DNA from: Candidatus Woesearchaeota archaeon
GTDB taxonomy: Archaea; Nanobdellota; Nanobdellia; Woesearchaeales; UBA12501
Assembly (NCBI GenBank): GCA_016177345.1
Contig: JACOVM010000023.1
Span: forward strand, 1-14,809
Reading direction: 5' to 3'
DNA: 14,809 nt
Shown: positions 1-7,455 of the stretch, one piece after another
Numbering within the stretch: the stretch's first letter is position 1
How the letters are laid out: each line of letters begins with the position of its first letter
Program-made: the position numbers and the translations under genes
The notes under the pieces: model-generated
Seen by the model: the letters and a program-made list of their open reading frames with translations, nothing else
The model's database searches: none
Told to the model about the DNA's origin: nothing

Positions 1-296
1 CCGTGATGGTCAATCCAGATCACTGGGACGTGAACCTGATCAAGAAACTCCTGATCAATCATGGGGATGTCGAGCACAAAAATGATGTCTGGGTTTCTTT
101 GCTGGACGTGATGGAGAAACTTAACATCTATTTTTGGGGCTGACTTTACTGGCATGCCATACCCTTCCTTTTTGTATCTGTACAGGAGAAGGTAGGACGC
201 AGTGCCATCAGGGTCATCATCGAACAGAAACAGCGGATTCTTGCATTCATCAAGCTCTCGGCGAATTTCCTCGTAGCGTTTTTCTGGAAGAGGCAT
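1..296 (-). CDS. DHH-family phosphoesterase, N-terminal part (cut by window edge)
   Basis: Read on the minus strand from ATG at 296, the frame stays open to base 1, giving 98 residues before the window ends. Two signatures of the DHH/RecJ-like phosphoesterase superfamily are visible: an Asp-rich motif I, LFDDDPDGTAS (about residues 24-34, with D26-D28 and D30), and the DHH motif itself at residues 96-98 (IDHHG). A middle motif VLDIP lies at 74-78. In this family these acidic and His residues bind two metal ions for hydrolysis of phosphodiester bonds in single-stranded nucleic acid or small nucleotides. The start is supported by a TATA box (319-326) 23-30 bases upstream, as expected for a leaderless mRNA. 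The C-terminal DHHA1 region is outside the window, so RecJ-like nuclease and nanoRNase/c-di-AMP phosphodiesterase cannot be told apart. Confidence 0.85.
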   Translation of the reverse strand, partial: MPLPEKRYEEIRRELDECKNPLFLFDDDPDGTASYLLLYRYKKEGYGMPVKSAPKIDVKFLHHVQQRNPDIIFVLDIPMIDQEFLDQVHVPVIWIDHH

Positions 297-318
297 ACGC
301 TTTCAAAGAGGCAGATTG

Positions 319-326
319 TTTATAAA
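319..326 (-). promoter_or_regulatory. TATA box for the DHH phosphoesterase gene
   Basis: TTTATAAA, set in the 10-bp palindrome GTTTATAAAC (318-327), ends 23 bases before the ATG at 296. This is the same spacing seen for serS, the nucleotidyltransferase and the lipoprotein gene. Confidence 0.7.
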
Positions 327-376
327 CTTTGTTGTGAACTTGACGGTAGAGCAAGGAGGCGTATGAGAAGTAAATC

Positions 377-391
377 TTATATACTGGAGGT
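377..391 (+). promoter_or_regulatory. TATA-like box and ribosome binding site of the transglutaminase-like gene
   Basis: TTATATA (377-383) is followed by GGAGGT (386-391). GGAGGT lies 10 bases before the ATG at 402, a good Shine-Dalgarno distance. If the TATA box is used, transcription would start near the ATG and the Shine-Dalgarno would not be in the mRNA. Either a further upstream promoter is used or one of the two signals is fortuitous. Confidence 0.5.
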
Positions 392-401
392 AGCCTAAAT
401 A

Positions 402-2531
402 ATGATTATAATGATTATAGCACGAAGCATGGCTCAACAGATGCATCGAAGCTTGTCTATTTTTCTGGCTCTGCTGACAATAGTGTTGGTATCCTCCTTA
501 ACTGCAGCCCCAGAAGGCGATAGCGCTTCTGCCTCTCCTGGGATTCCAAGTGCGTCTTCAGCCCAGGACCGCTGGATCTACAACAGTGACTATCTTGTTC
601 TTGACGTTGACATGACGATCCATGCGGAAAAGCATATTACTGGGCCAAGCCCGACAATAGAGCAGGCAACTGCAGAAATAACCTTCTTCCCCAAGCGGAA
701 TGATCTTCAGCAGATTCTTTCTCAGCAGTTTACCCCTGTTCCAACAGAGCAAGAGGATGCGCTCCTCTTTCGCTGGGAGCGCCCAAGAGATGACAATTAT
801 GACATTCAGATGAAGAGCGTGGTGAAAACACTCAATAGGCCAATGCGCATCACTACTAAAGTTCCCTTCCCTCTCCAAGGTGAGCTTCCGGAAGAGCTTA
901 TTGAGTACACCCAGCCGGCAAAAATTATTGACATCAATCGTGATATCATCAAGGCCGCATCAGAGCTTGCAGCTGGAGAAGATGACATGATCGTTGTGGT
1001 CGACAAAATTGCTGCGTGGACCACTCAAAATATTAAATATGATCTCAGCACAGTCACTGCTGAAGCCACTCAGCAGGCCAGCTGGGTCTTTGCCAATAAG
1101 GTTGGCGTGTGCGATGAGCTCACCTCTCTTTTTATTGCAATGCTTCGGTCGCTTGGAATTCCCTCACGCTTTGTGTCAGGAATTTCGTATACAAATTCAG
1201 ATTTATTTGACGAGCAATGGGGGCCGCATGGCTGGGCAGAGGTGTACTTTCCAGGCTACGGCTGGATTCCTTATGATGTGACGTATGGTGAGTATGGCTT
1301 TGTTGATCCCACTCATATTACCTCCAAAGTTTCTCTTGACGCTGAAAAAATTACCACAAAATACACCTGGCGTGGAAGAGACGTTCAATTGACTATTGAT
1401 GATTTTTCTACCACGGTTAATATTGCGGACCGTGGAAAAGAGCTGTCCCCCTATGTTACCCTGGACATCGAGCTCTTCAAAGGAAGCGTCAACTTTGGAT
1501 CGTATAATTTTGTCAAGGCAACGGTCAAGAATAAAGGGGCGTTTTACCAGCCGCTTGACGTTTACCTGTCAAAAACTGAAAAGCTTACCGTGCTCGATCC
1601 CCACAAGCAGCACGTGCTTCTCAAGCCGTATGAAGAAAAATCAGTATTCTGGCGCCTTCTTGTTGATCCAGAGCTTGAAAAAGATTATATCTATACATTC
1701 CCGGTCTCGGTTTATACCCTTGGGGAAGTGAGCCAGAAAAAAGAGTTCAAGGCAGTCAAGGGGGGCATCATGATTAGCAAGTCTCGCATTGATGAAACTA
1801 TTGGGGAACTTCAGAAGGAAAGCCAGAAGACCTACGACACAACAATAGAACTGTCCTGCAATGCTGGCCTTCCAGAATATTATGAGGAGGAAACCCCCAC
1901 CATAACCTGCAGCATCACCAATAAAGGAAATACCTTCTTTAAGGATCTTCTCTTATGTACTGATGATGAGGCTGACGCCAATACCTGCGCTTCTCTAGAG
2001 CTTGGCATTCAACAGCAAATAACCGAGGAGCTTTCTATCCAAGAAAAGGAGCTCGGGCTCAACGCTGTCATTCTCACCCTTCGCCATAACCAATTGTCAA
2101 AAGAGAGCCTTCCTCCCACAAGCAGAGTGGAATTTAACGTCATTGACAAGCCAGCTCTTCGTATCACGAAAATAACCAATCCTGAGCTCGTGTCCTTTTC
2201 TGATGATGTGAATATCAGCTTTGTTATTGAAAAACTCTCTGATTCAAATCCCAAGCAGGTTGTTGTTCAATTCAAGGTTGGTGGTGCAACAAAGGAAATG
2301 ACTATTGACGAGCTGGCGCAATCGCAGGAAATTTACATTCTCACTAAGGGATCTAACCTTAATGAAGGAGAAAATGCCATTGCTATTACTGCTATGTATT
2401 CTGACAATCTTGGCAAGCAGTATCGCTCAGCAGAAACTGGAAGCATTGCCCTCGAGCCAATTACTGGCAAACAGAAGTTCTATGTTCTTCTTCGTAAATT
2501 TGGGGATTGGATTATCAGCTTGTTCGGATAA
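402..2531 (+). CDS. Secreted transglutaminase-like domain protein
   Basis: This 709-residue protein begins with a hydrophobic export signal (about residues 17-36) after a short basic N-terminus. The start may be M1, M4 or M10; a Shine-Dalgarno 10 bases upstream favours M1. The central part is a transglutaminase-like cysteine-peptidase fold with a complete triad: C237 (VGVCDELTSL), H276 (GPHGWAEVYF) and D292 (IPYDVTYGE). A mixed alpha/beta segment (50-200) precedes it. Residues of about 350-690 look like beta-sandwich domains of the kind that act as extracellular adhesion or spacer modules. There is no clear C-terminal membrane anchor; the end is a short amphipathic stretch. Members of this superfamily cleave or cross-link peptides, and the substrate here is unknown. 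It probably acts at the cell surface. serS follows directly but has its own TATA box. Confidence 0.88.
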   Translation: MIIMIIARSMAQQMHRSLSIFLALLTIVLVSSLTAAPEGDSASASPGIPSASSAQDRWIYNSDYLVLDVDMTIHAEKHITGPSPTIEQATAEITFFPKRNDLQQILSQQFTPVPTEQEDALLFRWERPRDDNYDIQMKSVVKTLNRPMRITTKVPFPLQGELPEELIEYTQPAKIIDINRDIIKAASELAAGEDDMIVVVDKIAAWTTQNIKYDLSTVTAEATQQASWVFANKVGVCDELTSLFIAMLRSLGIPSRFVSGISYTNSDLFDEQWGPHGWAEVYFPGYGWIPYDVTYGEYGFVDPTHITSKVSLDAEKITTKYTWRGRDVQLTIDDFSTTVNIADRGKELSPYVTLDIELFKGSVNFGSYNFVKATVKNKGAFYQPLDVYLSKTEKLTVLDPHKQHVLLKPYEEKSVFWRLLVDPELEKDYIYTFPVSVYTLGEVSQKKEFKAVKGGIMISKSRIDETIGELQKESQKTYDTTIELSCNAGLPEYYEEETPTITCSITNKGNTFFKDLLLCTDDEADANTCASLELGIQQQITEELSIQEKELGLNAVILTLRHNQLSKESLPPTSRVEFNVIDKPALRITKITNPELVSFSDDVNISFVIEKLSDSNPKQVVVQFKVGGATKEMTIDELAQSQEIYILTKGSNLNEGENAIAITAMYSDNLGKQYRSAETGSIALEPITGKQKFYVLLRKFGDWIISLFG

Positions 2532-2532
2532 C

Positions 2533-2540
2533 TTTATAAA
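2533..2540 (+). promoter_or_regulatory. TATA box of serS
   Basis: TTTATAAA begins two bases after the upstream stop codon and ends 23 bases before the serS ATG (2563). No Shine-Dalgarno is present, so serS is probably transcribed separately as a leaderless mRNA. Confidence 0.75.
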
Positions 2541-2562
2541 TAAATAGCCCATTCTTTTTTCT

Positions 2563-3879
2563 ATGCTCGACATCAATCTTATCCGGGACAATCCTGCTAT
2601 TGTCAAAAAAGATCTTGAAAAGAGACACCAGCTTGACAAGCTTTTATGGGTTGAGGAAATTCGCCGCATGGACGGCGAGTGGAAGAACCTCAAGCAGCAG
2701 GTTGATGAGCTGCGCCACTTTCGAAACAAGATCTCCCAGGAAATTGCTGACGTCAAAAAGAAAGGAGGGGATGCCAGCAAGCTCAAGAAGCAGGCTGCAG
2801 AAGTCCCAACCATGATCCTCCAGAAGGAAGGGCTGCAAAAAGAGCTCGAACGCCAGGTCAATCATTACCTGATGAACCTCCCAAACATCCTCCATGACTC
2901 TGTTCCTGTTGGCGAGGGGGAAGAAGGCAACAAGCTGGTGAAGCTCTTTGGAAAAAAACCAGCTTTCAAGCACGCACTTAAAAGCCATGTTGACCTCCTT
3001 CAGGACTTTCAGCTTGCGGATATGGAACGGGCAGCAAAAATATCAGGAGCAAGGTTTTGGTTCTTAACAGGCGATCTTGCGCGGCTTGACTTAGCTCTAC
3101 AGCACTATGCTGTTGACTTCATGGTAAAGAGGGGATTTACTCTTGTGCAGCCGCCATTTATGATGAACCGGTCAGCATATGAAGGAGTTACTGATCTTCG
3201 TGATTTTGAAGACGTGATGTACAAGATAGACCAGGAAGACCTGTACCTCATCGCTACATCCGAGCATCCCCTCACGGCAATGTTTCAGAACGAGATTCTT
3301 GACGAGGCTAGGCTTCCAATGAAGATGGTTGGCATCAGCACAAATTTCCGCAAAGAGGCCGGGGCGCACGGAAAGGATACTAAAGGGATTTTCCGCGGTC
3401 ACCAGTTCAACAAGATCGAGCAAATCATCATTTGCAAGCCAGAAGATTCCTGGAAGTTTCATGAAGAGCTTATCAAGAATGCTATTGACTTTTTTATCTC
3501 TCTGGGGCTTCACCTCCGGCAAATTAATATCTGCACAGGGGACATTGGAACTGTGGCTGCAAAAAAGTACGACCTTGAAGTATGGTATCCTGCGCAAAAT
3601 GCCTACCGAGAAGTCGTGTCCTGTTCCAACTGCACGGATTATCAGGCACGCCGGCTCAAGATCAGGTACACTGCAAAAGATGAGCAGGGAAAGGATGTAA
3701 AAATTGCCGTGCATACGCTCAATGCGACCTGTGTGGCAACATCACGGGCATTAGTGGCGATTCTTGAGAATTTTCAGGAGAAAGATGGAAGCGTTTCTGT
3801 TCCAAAAATTCTTCAGCCGTACATTGGGGGGATGAAGAAGATTGGGCGGAAGAAAAAAGAAGGTCATCCGATGATCTGA
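2563..3879 (+). CDS. serS: Seryl-tRNA synthetase
   Basis: Attaches serine to tRNA-Ser by way of seryl-adenylate in the cytoplasm. At 438 residues it has the usual length of the common class IIa SerRS, not the rare methanogen type. The first ~110 residues begin with MLDINLIRDNP and form the long antiparallel coiled coil that grips the long arm of tRNA-Ser. The catalytic domain shows the serine-site TSE (232-234), motif 2 with NFRKEAGAHGKDTKG and GIFRGHQF (261-282, R263 and R278 for ATP), the YDLEVW element (E339), SCSNCTDYQARR (353-364), and motif 3 around TLNATCVATSRALVAILEN (385-403, R395). The N-A-T of motif 3 is a small change from the frequent N-G-T/S. The start is fixed by a TATA box 23-30 bases upstream. 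The gene ends convergently with the decayed gene at 3945-4455. Confidence 0.97.
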   Translation: MLDINLIRDNPAIVKKDLEKRHQLDKLLWVEEIRRMDGEWKNLKQQVDELRHFRNKISQEIADVKKKGGDASKLKKQAAEVPTMILQKEGLQKELERQVNHYLMNLPNILHDSVPVGEGEEGNKLVKLFGKKPAFKHALKSHVDLLQDFQLADMERAAKISGARFWFLTGDLARLDLALQHYAVDFMVKRGFTLVQPPFMMNRSAYEGVTDLRDFEDVMYKIDQEDLYLIATSEHPLTAMFQNEILDEARLPMKMVGISTNFRKEAGAHGKDTKGIFRGHQFNKIEQIIICKPEDSWKFHEELIKNAIDFFISLGLHLRQINICTGDIGTVAAKKYDLEVWYPAQNAYREVVSCSNCTDYQARRLKIRYTAKDEQGKDVKIAVHTLNATCVATSRALVAILENFQEKDGSVSVPKILQPYIGGMKKIGRKKKEGHPMI

Positions 3880-3944
3880 TTAGTTCACCAGCATCGAAAT
3901 GCCAAAGAATTTTTGATCATGGTGAAGAACTCGATTTGAATGCA

Positions 3945-4455
3945 TCATAAATGATATTGATGCCGCAGCTGGTCAGCCTTCTCCTTCATTCCTGCCTTGT
4001 CATAGCATACAACCGCCTTTTTTAGCGAGCCAATCGAGACATAATTGCGATCTCTACCTATATTCTCAGTAACCGTCCAATAAGCATTTCCAGCCAGTTC
4101 CCATTCTTCTGCTGCCCCATAGCGTTGCCCGGCCTTTTCTGCAAGAGCAACGGCCTGATTTCCAACGGGGTTGACTTTAGCCCTTCCCTCGCGATATCGT
4201 CGCCCTTCTTGGCTGATTCTTTTGTGCCGAACTTCAAATAGCAATCTGCTACCTGAAACCATGTTCCAAATGCTTTATATACCTTAGCCAGAAGAAGCCA
4301 TTTCTGCTTTGACGCCATCTTTTCGTATATTCGCCTGAAGAAATTCGAGATAGGATCTTATCTGGGTATCAAATAGCGCCATAGTCTGGAGGAGCTGTTT
4401 GACTTCCTTACTGACAAGATTCATCATCCGGTGCAGGGCTGCTGCCGAATCTCAT
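3945..4455 (-). pseudogene. Decayed helical-repeat protein gene with about three frameshifts
   Basis: Three minus-strand reading frames join into one plausible protein of about 170 residues if small indels are corrected. After ATG at 4455 the frame must shift near 4450-4452 to reach DSAAALHRMMNLVSKEVKQ. A second shift in an A4 run (4320-4323) joins LEFLQANIRK to MASKQKWLLLAKVYKAFG. A third in a G3 run (4181-4183) joins KKGDDIAREG to AKVNPVGNQAVALAEKAG, and the frame ends with DQLRHQYHL. The composition, with repeated A..Y and A.CY segments such as ADCYLKFG, AGNAYW and VVCYDKAG, resembles alpha-helical TPR/SNAP-like repeats. A good TATA box (4478-4485) still lies 23-30 bases before the ATG. 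Decay is favoured because no other gene in the window is broken, but homopolymer sequencing errors would look the same. Function unknown. Confidence 0.65.
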
Positions 4456-4477
4456 GACAGAATAAAACGTGCCATAG

Positions 4478-4501
4478 TTTATAAAGTTGGTGATGTCACC
4501 A
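4478..4501 (-). promoter_or_regulatory. TATA box and adjoining 14-bp palindrome upstream of the decayed gene
   Basis: TTTATAAA (4478-4485) is placed 23-30 bases before the ATG at 4455. Immediately upstream of it on the minus strand is the perfect palindrome TGGTGATGTCACCA (4488-4501), in the position of an activator or operator site beside the BRE. Confidence 0.45.
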
Positions 4502-4561
4502 TACATATCATTCCAACTGCATACCTTTACGAGAATAAAAGAAATTGGAAGAGGGCATTCT

Positions 4562-5239
4562 TTAGAAAAATGGGCTATCAGAAACCTTCTGCATACCCAT
4601 CATGCCACCAACAACGCCACCAAACATAGTAAAAGTTAAGGGGATACCGTATACTTGGTCAACTGATACGCCCTGCCCTGCAATTATGACGGCAAGAGCA
4701 GACCCTGCTGCCAGCCCGATGTCAGCTCCACGGGTAAATGCTGGTACGGTAGCATTCTCTTTTTTTCTTGCAAAAATGTCAATCGGTGTTCCGAGAATAT
4801 GCCCAAGAATTGCCCCGCCAAGCATTCCCAAACTTACACATGCCATACCATTAAGCCGCTCCGTAACCCATGGAAGCAGTGAATATACATAACCGGAGAT
4901 TCCCACCCCAAACCCTGCCATGCCACCATAAGCGGCAGTCAGGCATCGAGTCGGCCAGATTTCTTCATGTTGCTGAGCAACGCGTTGATGAGCTGCTTCT
5001 TCGATCTTCTCTACCAAGCCGTACTGTGCAGGATCTATCCCCTGTCGCAAGAGAATCGTTCTAATCTTTTCTTCAACATCAACTACTTTCTGTTCTGCAG
5101 TAGAGATAGACTTTCCATAATCATGACCAAGCATGGCTTTGTATGCTTCAATTTCTGCTTCTTGCGTAGCACGTTTGCTGAAATAGTCACCATGAACAAC
5201 AACTCCAATATCTCGCTGAAACAACTTTTCAATAGTCAT
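4562..5239 (-). CDS. Glycine-rich multi-pass membrane protein of unknown function
   Basis: I do not recognise this protein (225 residues from ATG 5239). The frame is open further, to an ATG at 5275, but the TATA box TTTAAATA (5262-5269) lies inside that extension and sits 23-30 bases before ATG 5239, so the shorter form MTIEKLFQRDIG is preferred. The N-terminal ~90 residues are charged and helical, probably with a coiled coil (AEQKVVDVEEKIRTILL). The C-terminal ~130 residues carry about four membrane segments rich in Gly and Ala: AAYGGMAGFGVGISGYVYSL, LGMLGGAILGHILG, DIGLAAGSALAVIIAG and TMFGGVVGGMMGM. Such small-residue packing is seen in many oligomeric membrane proteins. It stands alone, downstream on the minus strand of tRNA-Gln and the hairpin-rich gap. 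Confidence 0.7.
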   Translation of the reverse strand: MTIEKLFQRDIGVVVHGDYFSKRATQEAEIEAYKAMLGHDYGKSISTAEQKVVDVEEKIRTILLRQGIDPAQYGLVEKIEEAAHQRVAQQHEEIWPTRCLTAAYGGMAGFGVGISGYVYSLLPWVTERLNGMACVSLGMLGGAILGHILGTPIDIFARKKENATVPAFTRGADIGLAAGSALAVIIAGQGVSVDQVYGIPLTFTMFGGVVGGMMGMQKVSDSPFF

Positions 5240-5261
5240 AAAGAAGGAGAGTGCTGCGGAG

Positions 5262-5269
5262 TATTTAAA
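5262..5269 (-). promoter_or_regulatory. TATA box that decides the start of the membrane protein gene
   Basis: TTTAAATA on the minus strand ends 23 bases before ATG 5239. It overlaps the codons of the longer open frame, which argues that those codons are not translated. Confidence 0.65.
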
Positions 5270-5388
5270 TTTCATGGCAATACGGGCTCTGTAGAAAATC
5301 TCTCATCGTTTTTAGTCGTCAAATACCTGTTTTGGGCTAAAAAACACAGATTGAGGGAGCCGCCGTGATTTTCTCAGACAAGTCTCTC

Positions 5389-5424
5389 AAAACTCGCATC
5401 CGAAGCAAGCCGTAGGCGAGTTTT
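5389..5424. repeat. 9-bp inverted repeat (hairpin)
   Basis: Perfect arms AAAACTCGC (5389-5397) and GCGAGTTTT (5416-5424) enclose 18 bases. On the plus strand the right arm runs into a T5 stretch, so it could act as a terminator for plus-strand transcripts, but no plus-strand gene ends here. Confidence 0.5.
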
Positions 5425-5444
5425 TGGTGTCCCCCAAATTAGAC

Positions 5445-5463
5445 GGTTTCACTTCGTTCAGCC
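5445..5463 (-). repeat. Tandem-GA hairpin (same design as the 5' hairpin of elements A-C)
   Basis: On the minus strand the order is GGCT-GA-AC-GAA-GT-GA-AACC: a short outer stem (one C-A mismatch), tandem G-A/A-G mismatches, an AC/GT inner stem and a 3-nt loop. Element C has the same AC/GT inner stem and GA pair (GA-AC-GTA-GT-GA). The linker and TAGTT motifs of elements A-C are not found after it. Confidence 0.4.
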
Positions 5464-5550
5464 ACCTGAAAGAAGCAACGTTGATGTTGTTGATTCCAAA
5501 AATGATTCTTTTTTCGCCGGAGCGAAGGCACTCAGACACGTTGAAACAAT

Positions 5551-5622
5551 AGCCCCGGGCGGATTCGAACCGCCGTCTCCGGCTCCAAAGGCTGGAATGA
5601 TTGACCGCTACACCACGGGGCT
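5551..5622 (-). tRNA. tRNA-Gln (anticodon UUG)
   Basis: The minus strand folds into a 72-nt cloverleaf. It has a 7-bp acceptor AGCCCCG/CGGGGCT, a T-arm GGCGG-TTCGAAT-CCGCC and a 7-nt anticodon loop CTTTGGA, giving anticodon TTG, which reads CAA (Gln). The D-loop has AGCGGTCAA. The anticodon stem CCAGC/GCCGG has an A-C mismatch at the third pair, and the D-stem is weak (G-T first pair, T-T last pair). The first pair is A1-U72. No CCA is encoded, so the CCA-adding enzyme is required. In most archaea tRNA-Gln is charged through Glu-tRNA-Gln and an amidotransferase; those genes are not in this window. A TATA box (5649-5656) lies 27-34 bases upstream. Confidence 0.93.
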
Positions 5623-5648
5623 GTTATAACGGTCAATACGGTAAGTGG

Positions 5649-5656
5649 TATATAAA
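5649..5656 (-). promoter_or_regulatory. TATA box of tRNA-Gln
   Basis: TTTATATA on the minus strand lies 27-34 bases before the first tRNA base (5622), the expected archaeal TATA-to-start distance. Confidence 0.65.
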
Positions 5657-5703
5657 GATATTTGCACAGCTTCAGCAGGCCACAAAGCTACCGTACAAGA
5701 ACA

Positions 5704-5711
5704 TTTATAAA
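5704..5711 (+). promoter_or_regulatory. TATA box that decides the start of the nucleotidyltransferase gene
   Basis: TTTATAAA ends 23 bases before ATG 5734. The longer open frame from 5662 would have to be translated across this box, so 5734 is taken as the start. Confidence 0.75.
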
Positions 5712-5733
5712 TATCAATCCTCTTGTTGACTCC

Positions 5734-6984
5734 ATGAAAGCAGTCCTTCTCTGTGCTGGAAAATCAACAAGAACATATCCCTTAACGCTAACGCGGCCAA
5801 AGCCCCTGCTCCATGTGGCTAATACTACTATTCTAGAGCATAATCTCACTCAGCTTCTGGGCCTTGCCAGTGAGGCAGTCCTTATTGTTGGCTACAAAAA
5901 AGAAATGATTCAACAACGCATTGGAAAAAAGTATGGCACTGGCAAGGGCTCCATCAACATAGTATATGTTGACCAGCAAGAGCAAAAGGGAACAGGGCAT
6001 GCGCTTCTTCAGGCAAAACCCTTTTTCAAAAAAGGAGAAATACTTCTTGCCCTGAACGGCGATGACGTGTTCTTTCGTGATGACATCAAGAAGCTCCTCA
6101 AGTTGAGATATGCTGGATTGGTTAAGGCCCATCCTCATCCTGAAGGGAGATTTGGGGTGTTTGTGCTGGACAAGCGCAAGAATATTCCTACTAGGTTTGT
6201 TGAGAAGTCTGAAACCTTTGTGTCAAACCTGGTGAATATTGGCTGCTATGTTCTTGATGCCTCATTTTTTGATTTTCCTTTTTCTCCATCCCCTCGGGGT
6301 GAGATTGAGCTAACTGACTTTGTTCAGGACCTTATCGAGAAGAGGCTGTTCCATGTTGTTGAAGCAAAACAGTGGCATCCCGTAATCTATCCTTGGGACT
6401 TGTTGGAGGCAAATGCAGCACTTCTTTCTCACCTCAAAAAAACAGAAAAGAAGCTAAGAGCAAAGGGCTGCACTATCGAGAAAAATGTTACGATCAAGAA
6501 TACTGTCCTTATCGGAAGGGGCACCACCATAAAATCGGGGACATATATTGATGGGCCTGTGGTGATTGGGGAAAATTGCGTGATCGGCCCAAACGCGTAT
6601 CTTCGGCCATCAACAGTAATCGGCAGCAACTGCAAGATCGGGTTTGAGGTAGAGATGAAGAACAGCGTTGTCTTCAACAATTCAACAATCCCCCACCTTT
6701 CTTACATTGGTGATTCGGTTATTGGCGAGGGCGTGAATGTGGCAGCAGGATCTATCACCGCAAATGTTCGGCACGATGCTGGCCTTATTAGAAGCTCTGT
6801 TCAAAAAAATTATGGCAGTGAAATACGAGATGAGCTTGTTGACACTAATCTCCATAAACTTGGCACTGTCCTTGCAGATGGTGTTAAGCTCGGCATTCGA
6901 ACACTGATCTATCCTGGAAGAAAAATATGGCCTGGAAAAACAACCTTGCCCGGTCAAATCGTCACAAAAGATATAAAGTATTGA
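5734..6984 (+). CDS. Sugar-1-phosphate nucleotidyltransferase with left-handed beta-helix (GlmU/ST0452-like)
   Basis: This 416-residue protein has two domains. The N-terminal Rossmann-like nucleotidyltransferase starts MKAVLLCAGKSTRTYPLT with RPKPLL (residues 1-26), a divergent G-X-G-T-R-X-x-P-L-T signature; it continues with KGTGHA (85-90) and the metal-binding LNGDD (107-111). The C-terminal half (about 245-416) is a hexapeptide-repeat left-handed beta-helix with repeated [LIV]-G-x units such as VVIGENCVIGPNAYLRPSTVIG. It also has the archaeal signature YIGDSVIGEGVNVAAGSITANV (324-345) and ends IYPGRKIWPG. Archaeal relatives make UDP-GlcNAc or NDP-glucose, and some acetylate the amino sugar, so it probably feeds cell-surface glycan synthesis; the exact sugar is not decidable here. 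The HIT gene follows after 9 bases, which suggests an operon. Confidence 0.9.
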   Translation: MKAVLLCAGKSTRTYPLTLTRPKPLLHVANTTILEHNLTQLLGLASEAVLIVGYKKEMIQQRIGKKYGTGKGSINIVYVDQQEQKGTGHALLQAKPFFKKGEILLALNGDDVFFRDDIKKLLKLRYAGLVKAHPHPEGRFGVFVLDKRKNIPTRFVEKSETFVSNLVNIGCYVLDASFFDFPFSPSPRGEIELTDFVQDLIEKRLFHVVEAKQWHPVIYPWDLLEANAALLSHLKKTEKKLRAKGCTIEKNVTIKNTVLIGRGTTIKSGTYIDGPVVIGENCVIGPNAYLRPSTVIGSNCKIGFEVEMKNSVVFNNSTIPHLSYIGDSVIGEGVNVAAGSITANVRHDAGLIRSSVQKNYGSEIRDELVDTNLHKLGTVLADGVKLGIRTLIYPGRKIWPGKTTLPGQIVTKDIKY

Positions 6985-6993
6985 GGATCACCA

Positions 6994-7419
6994 ATGATCA
7001 TGGCTGACAATGACTGTTTGTTTTGTAAAATTGCGGTTGGAACTATTTCTTCAACGAAGCTCTATGAAGATAATAAGGTTATTTGTTTCCTAGACATTCG
7101 CCCTAATAATCCAGGCCATACTCTTGTTGTTCCCAAACAGCACAGCAGAAATATCTTCGACATGCCTGAAGATGATATTCATGCAGTGTTTATTGCTACA
7201 AAAAAACTAGCGCATGCCGTCCGTGCAAGCCTTGAGGCAGATGGCATTAACATTGTGATGAACAACGAGCCTGGAGCTGGGCAAGTTGTCTTTCACAGCC
7301 ATGTTCATGTTATACCAAGATTCAAGAACGATGGGTTTAAGCACTGGGTTGGAAAGCCATACTCTGAAGGACAAGCAGAAGAGGTTCAGAAGAGAATCTT
7401 GAAGGCTTTGAAGAAATAG
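6994..7419 (+). CDS. HIT-family nucleotide hydrolase/transferase
   Basis: A 141-residue histidine-triad protein. The catalytic signature FHSHVHVIPRF places the triad at H101, H103 and H105, with the middle histidine of the active-site motif forming the nucleotidyl intermediate in known members. DCLFCKI (C8, C11), together with H50 and a later His, matches the zinc site found in many HIT proteins, and LDIRPNNPGHTLVVPKQH (33-50) is the usual core. Known members hydrolyse AMP-amine, AMP-lysine or dinucleoside polyphosphates. It starts 9 bases after the nucleotidyltransferase stop. GAGG overlaps that stop and gives a ribosome site for ATG 6994 (or M3 at 7000), unlike the leaderless genes around it; this supports an operon. 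Confidence 0.93.
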   Translation: MIMADNDCLFCKIAVGTISSTKLYEDNKVICFLDIRPNNPGHTLVVPKQHSRNIFDMPEDDIHAVFIATKKLAHAVRASLEADGINIVMNNEPGAGQVVFHSHVHVIPRFKNDGFKHWVGKPYSEGQAEEVQKRILKALKK

Positions 7420-7425
7420 AGAACC

Positions 7426-7433
7426 TTTAAATA
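7426..7433 (+). promoter_or_regulatory. TATA box of the Cys-rich lipoprotein gene
   Basis: TTTAAATA lies 23-30 bases before ATG 7456 and directly after the HIT stop codon, so the lipoprotein gene is a separate leaderless unit. Confidence 0.7.
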
Positions 7434-7455
7434 TGAAGTATCCTCTTATTCTTGC

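Larger units (their letters stand above)
5240..5550. other. Hairpin-rich region without a gene
   Basis: This 311-base stretch has no convincing reading frame. It contains the TATA box of the membrane protein gene, a 9-bp inverted repeat AAAACTCGC/GCGAGTTTT (5389-5397 and 5416-5424, 18-nt loop), a tandem-GA hairpin on the minus strand (5445-5463), the palindrome CAACGTTG (near 5473-5480), and TTCGC/GCGAA with a 4-nt loop (near 5512-5525). It lies just downstream of tRNA-Gln on the same strand, so it could be transcribed with it. No conserved RNA class was recognised. Confidence 0.4.

Noticed and set aside
134..325. 63-codon open frame on the plus strand
   Set aside because: It lies opposite the DHH phosphoesterase coding sequence, whose motifs are unmistakable.
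3172..3714. 180-codon open frame on the minus strand
   Set aside because: It lies opposite the catalytic domain of serS, which has all class II motifs; the antisense frame has no promoter and no recognisable sequence.
4399..4629. 76-codon open frame on the plus strand
   Set aside because: It overlaps the promoter and 5' part of the decayed gene and the end of the membrane protein gene on the other strand, with no start signal or recognisable sequence.
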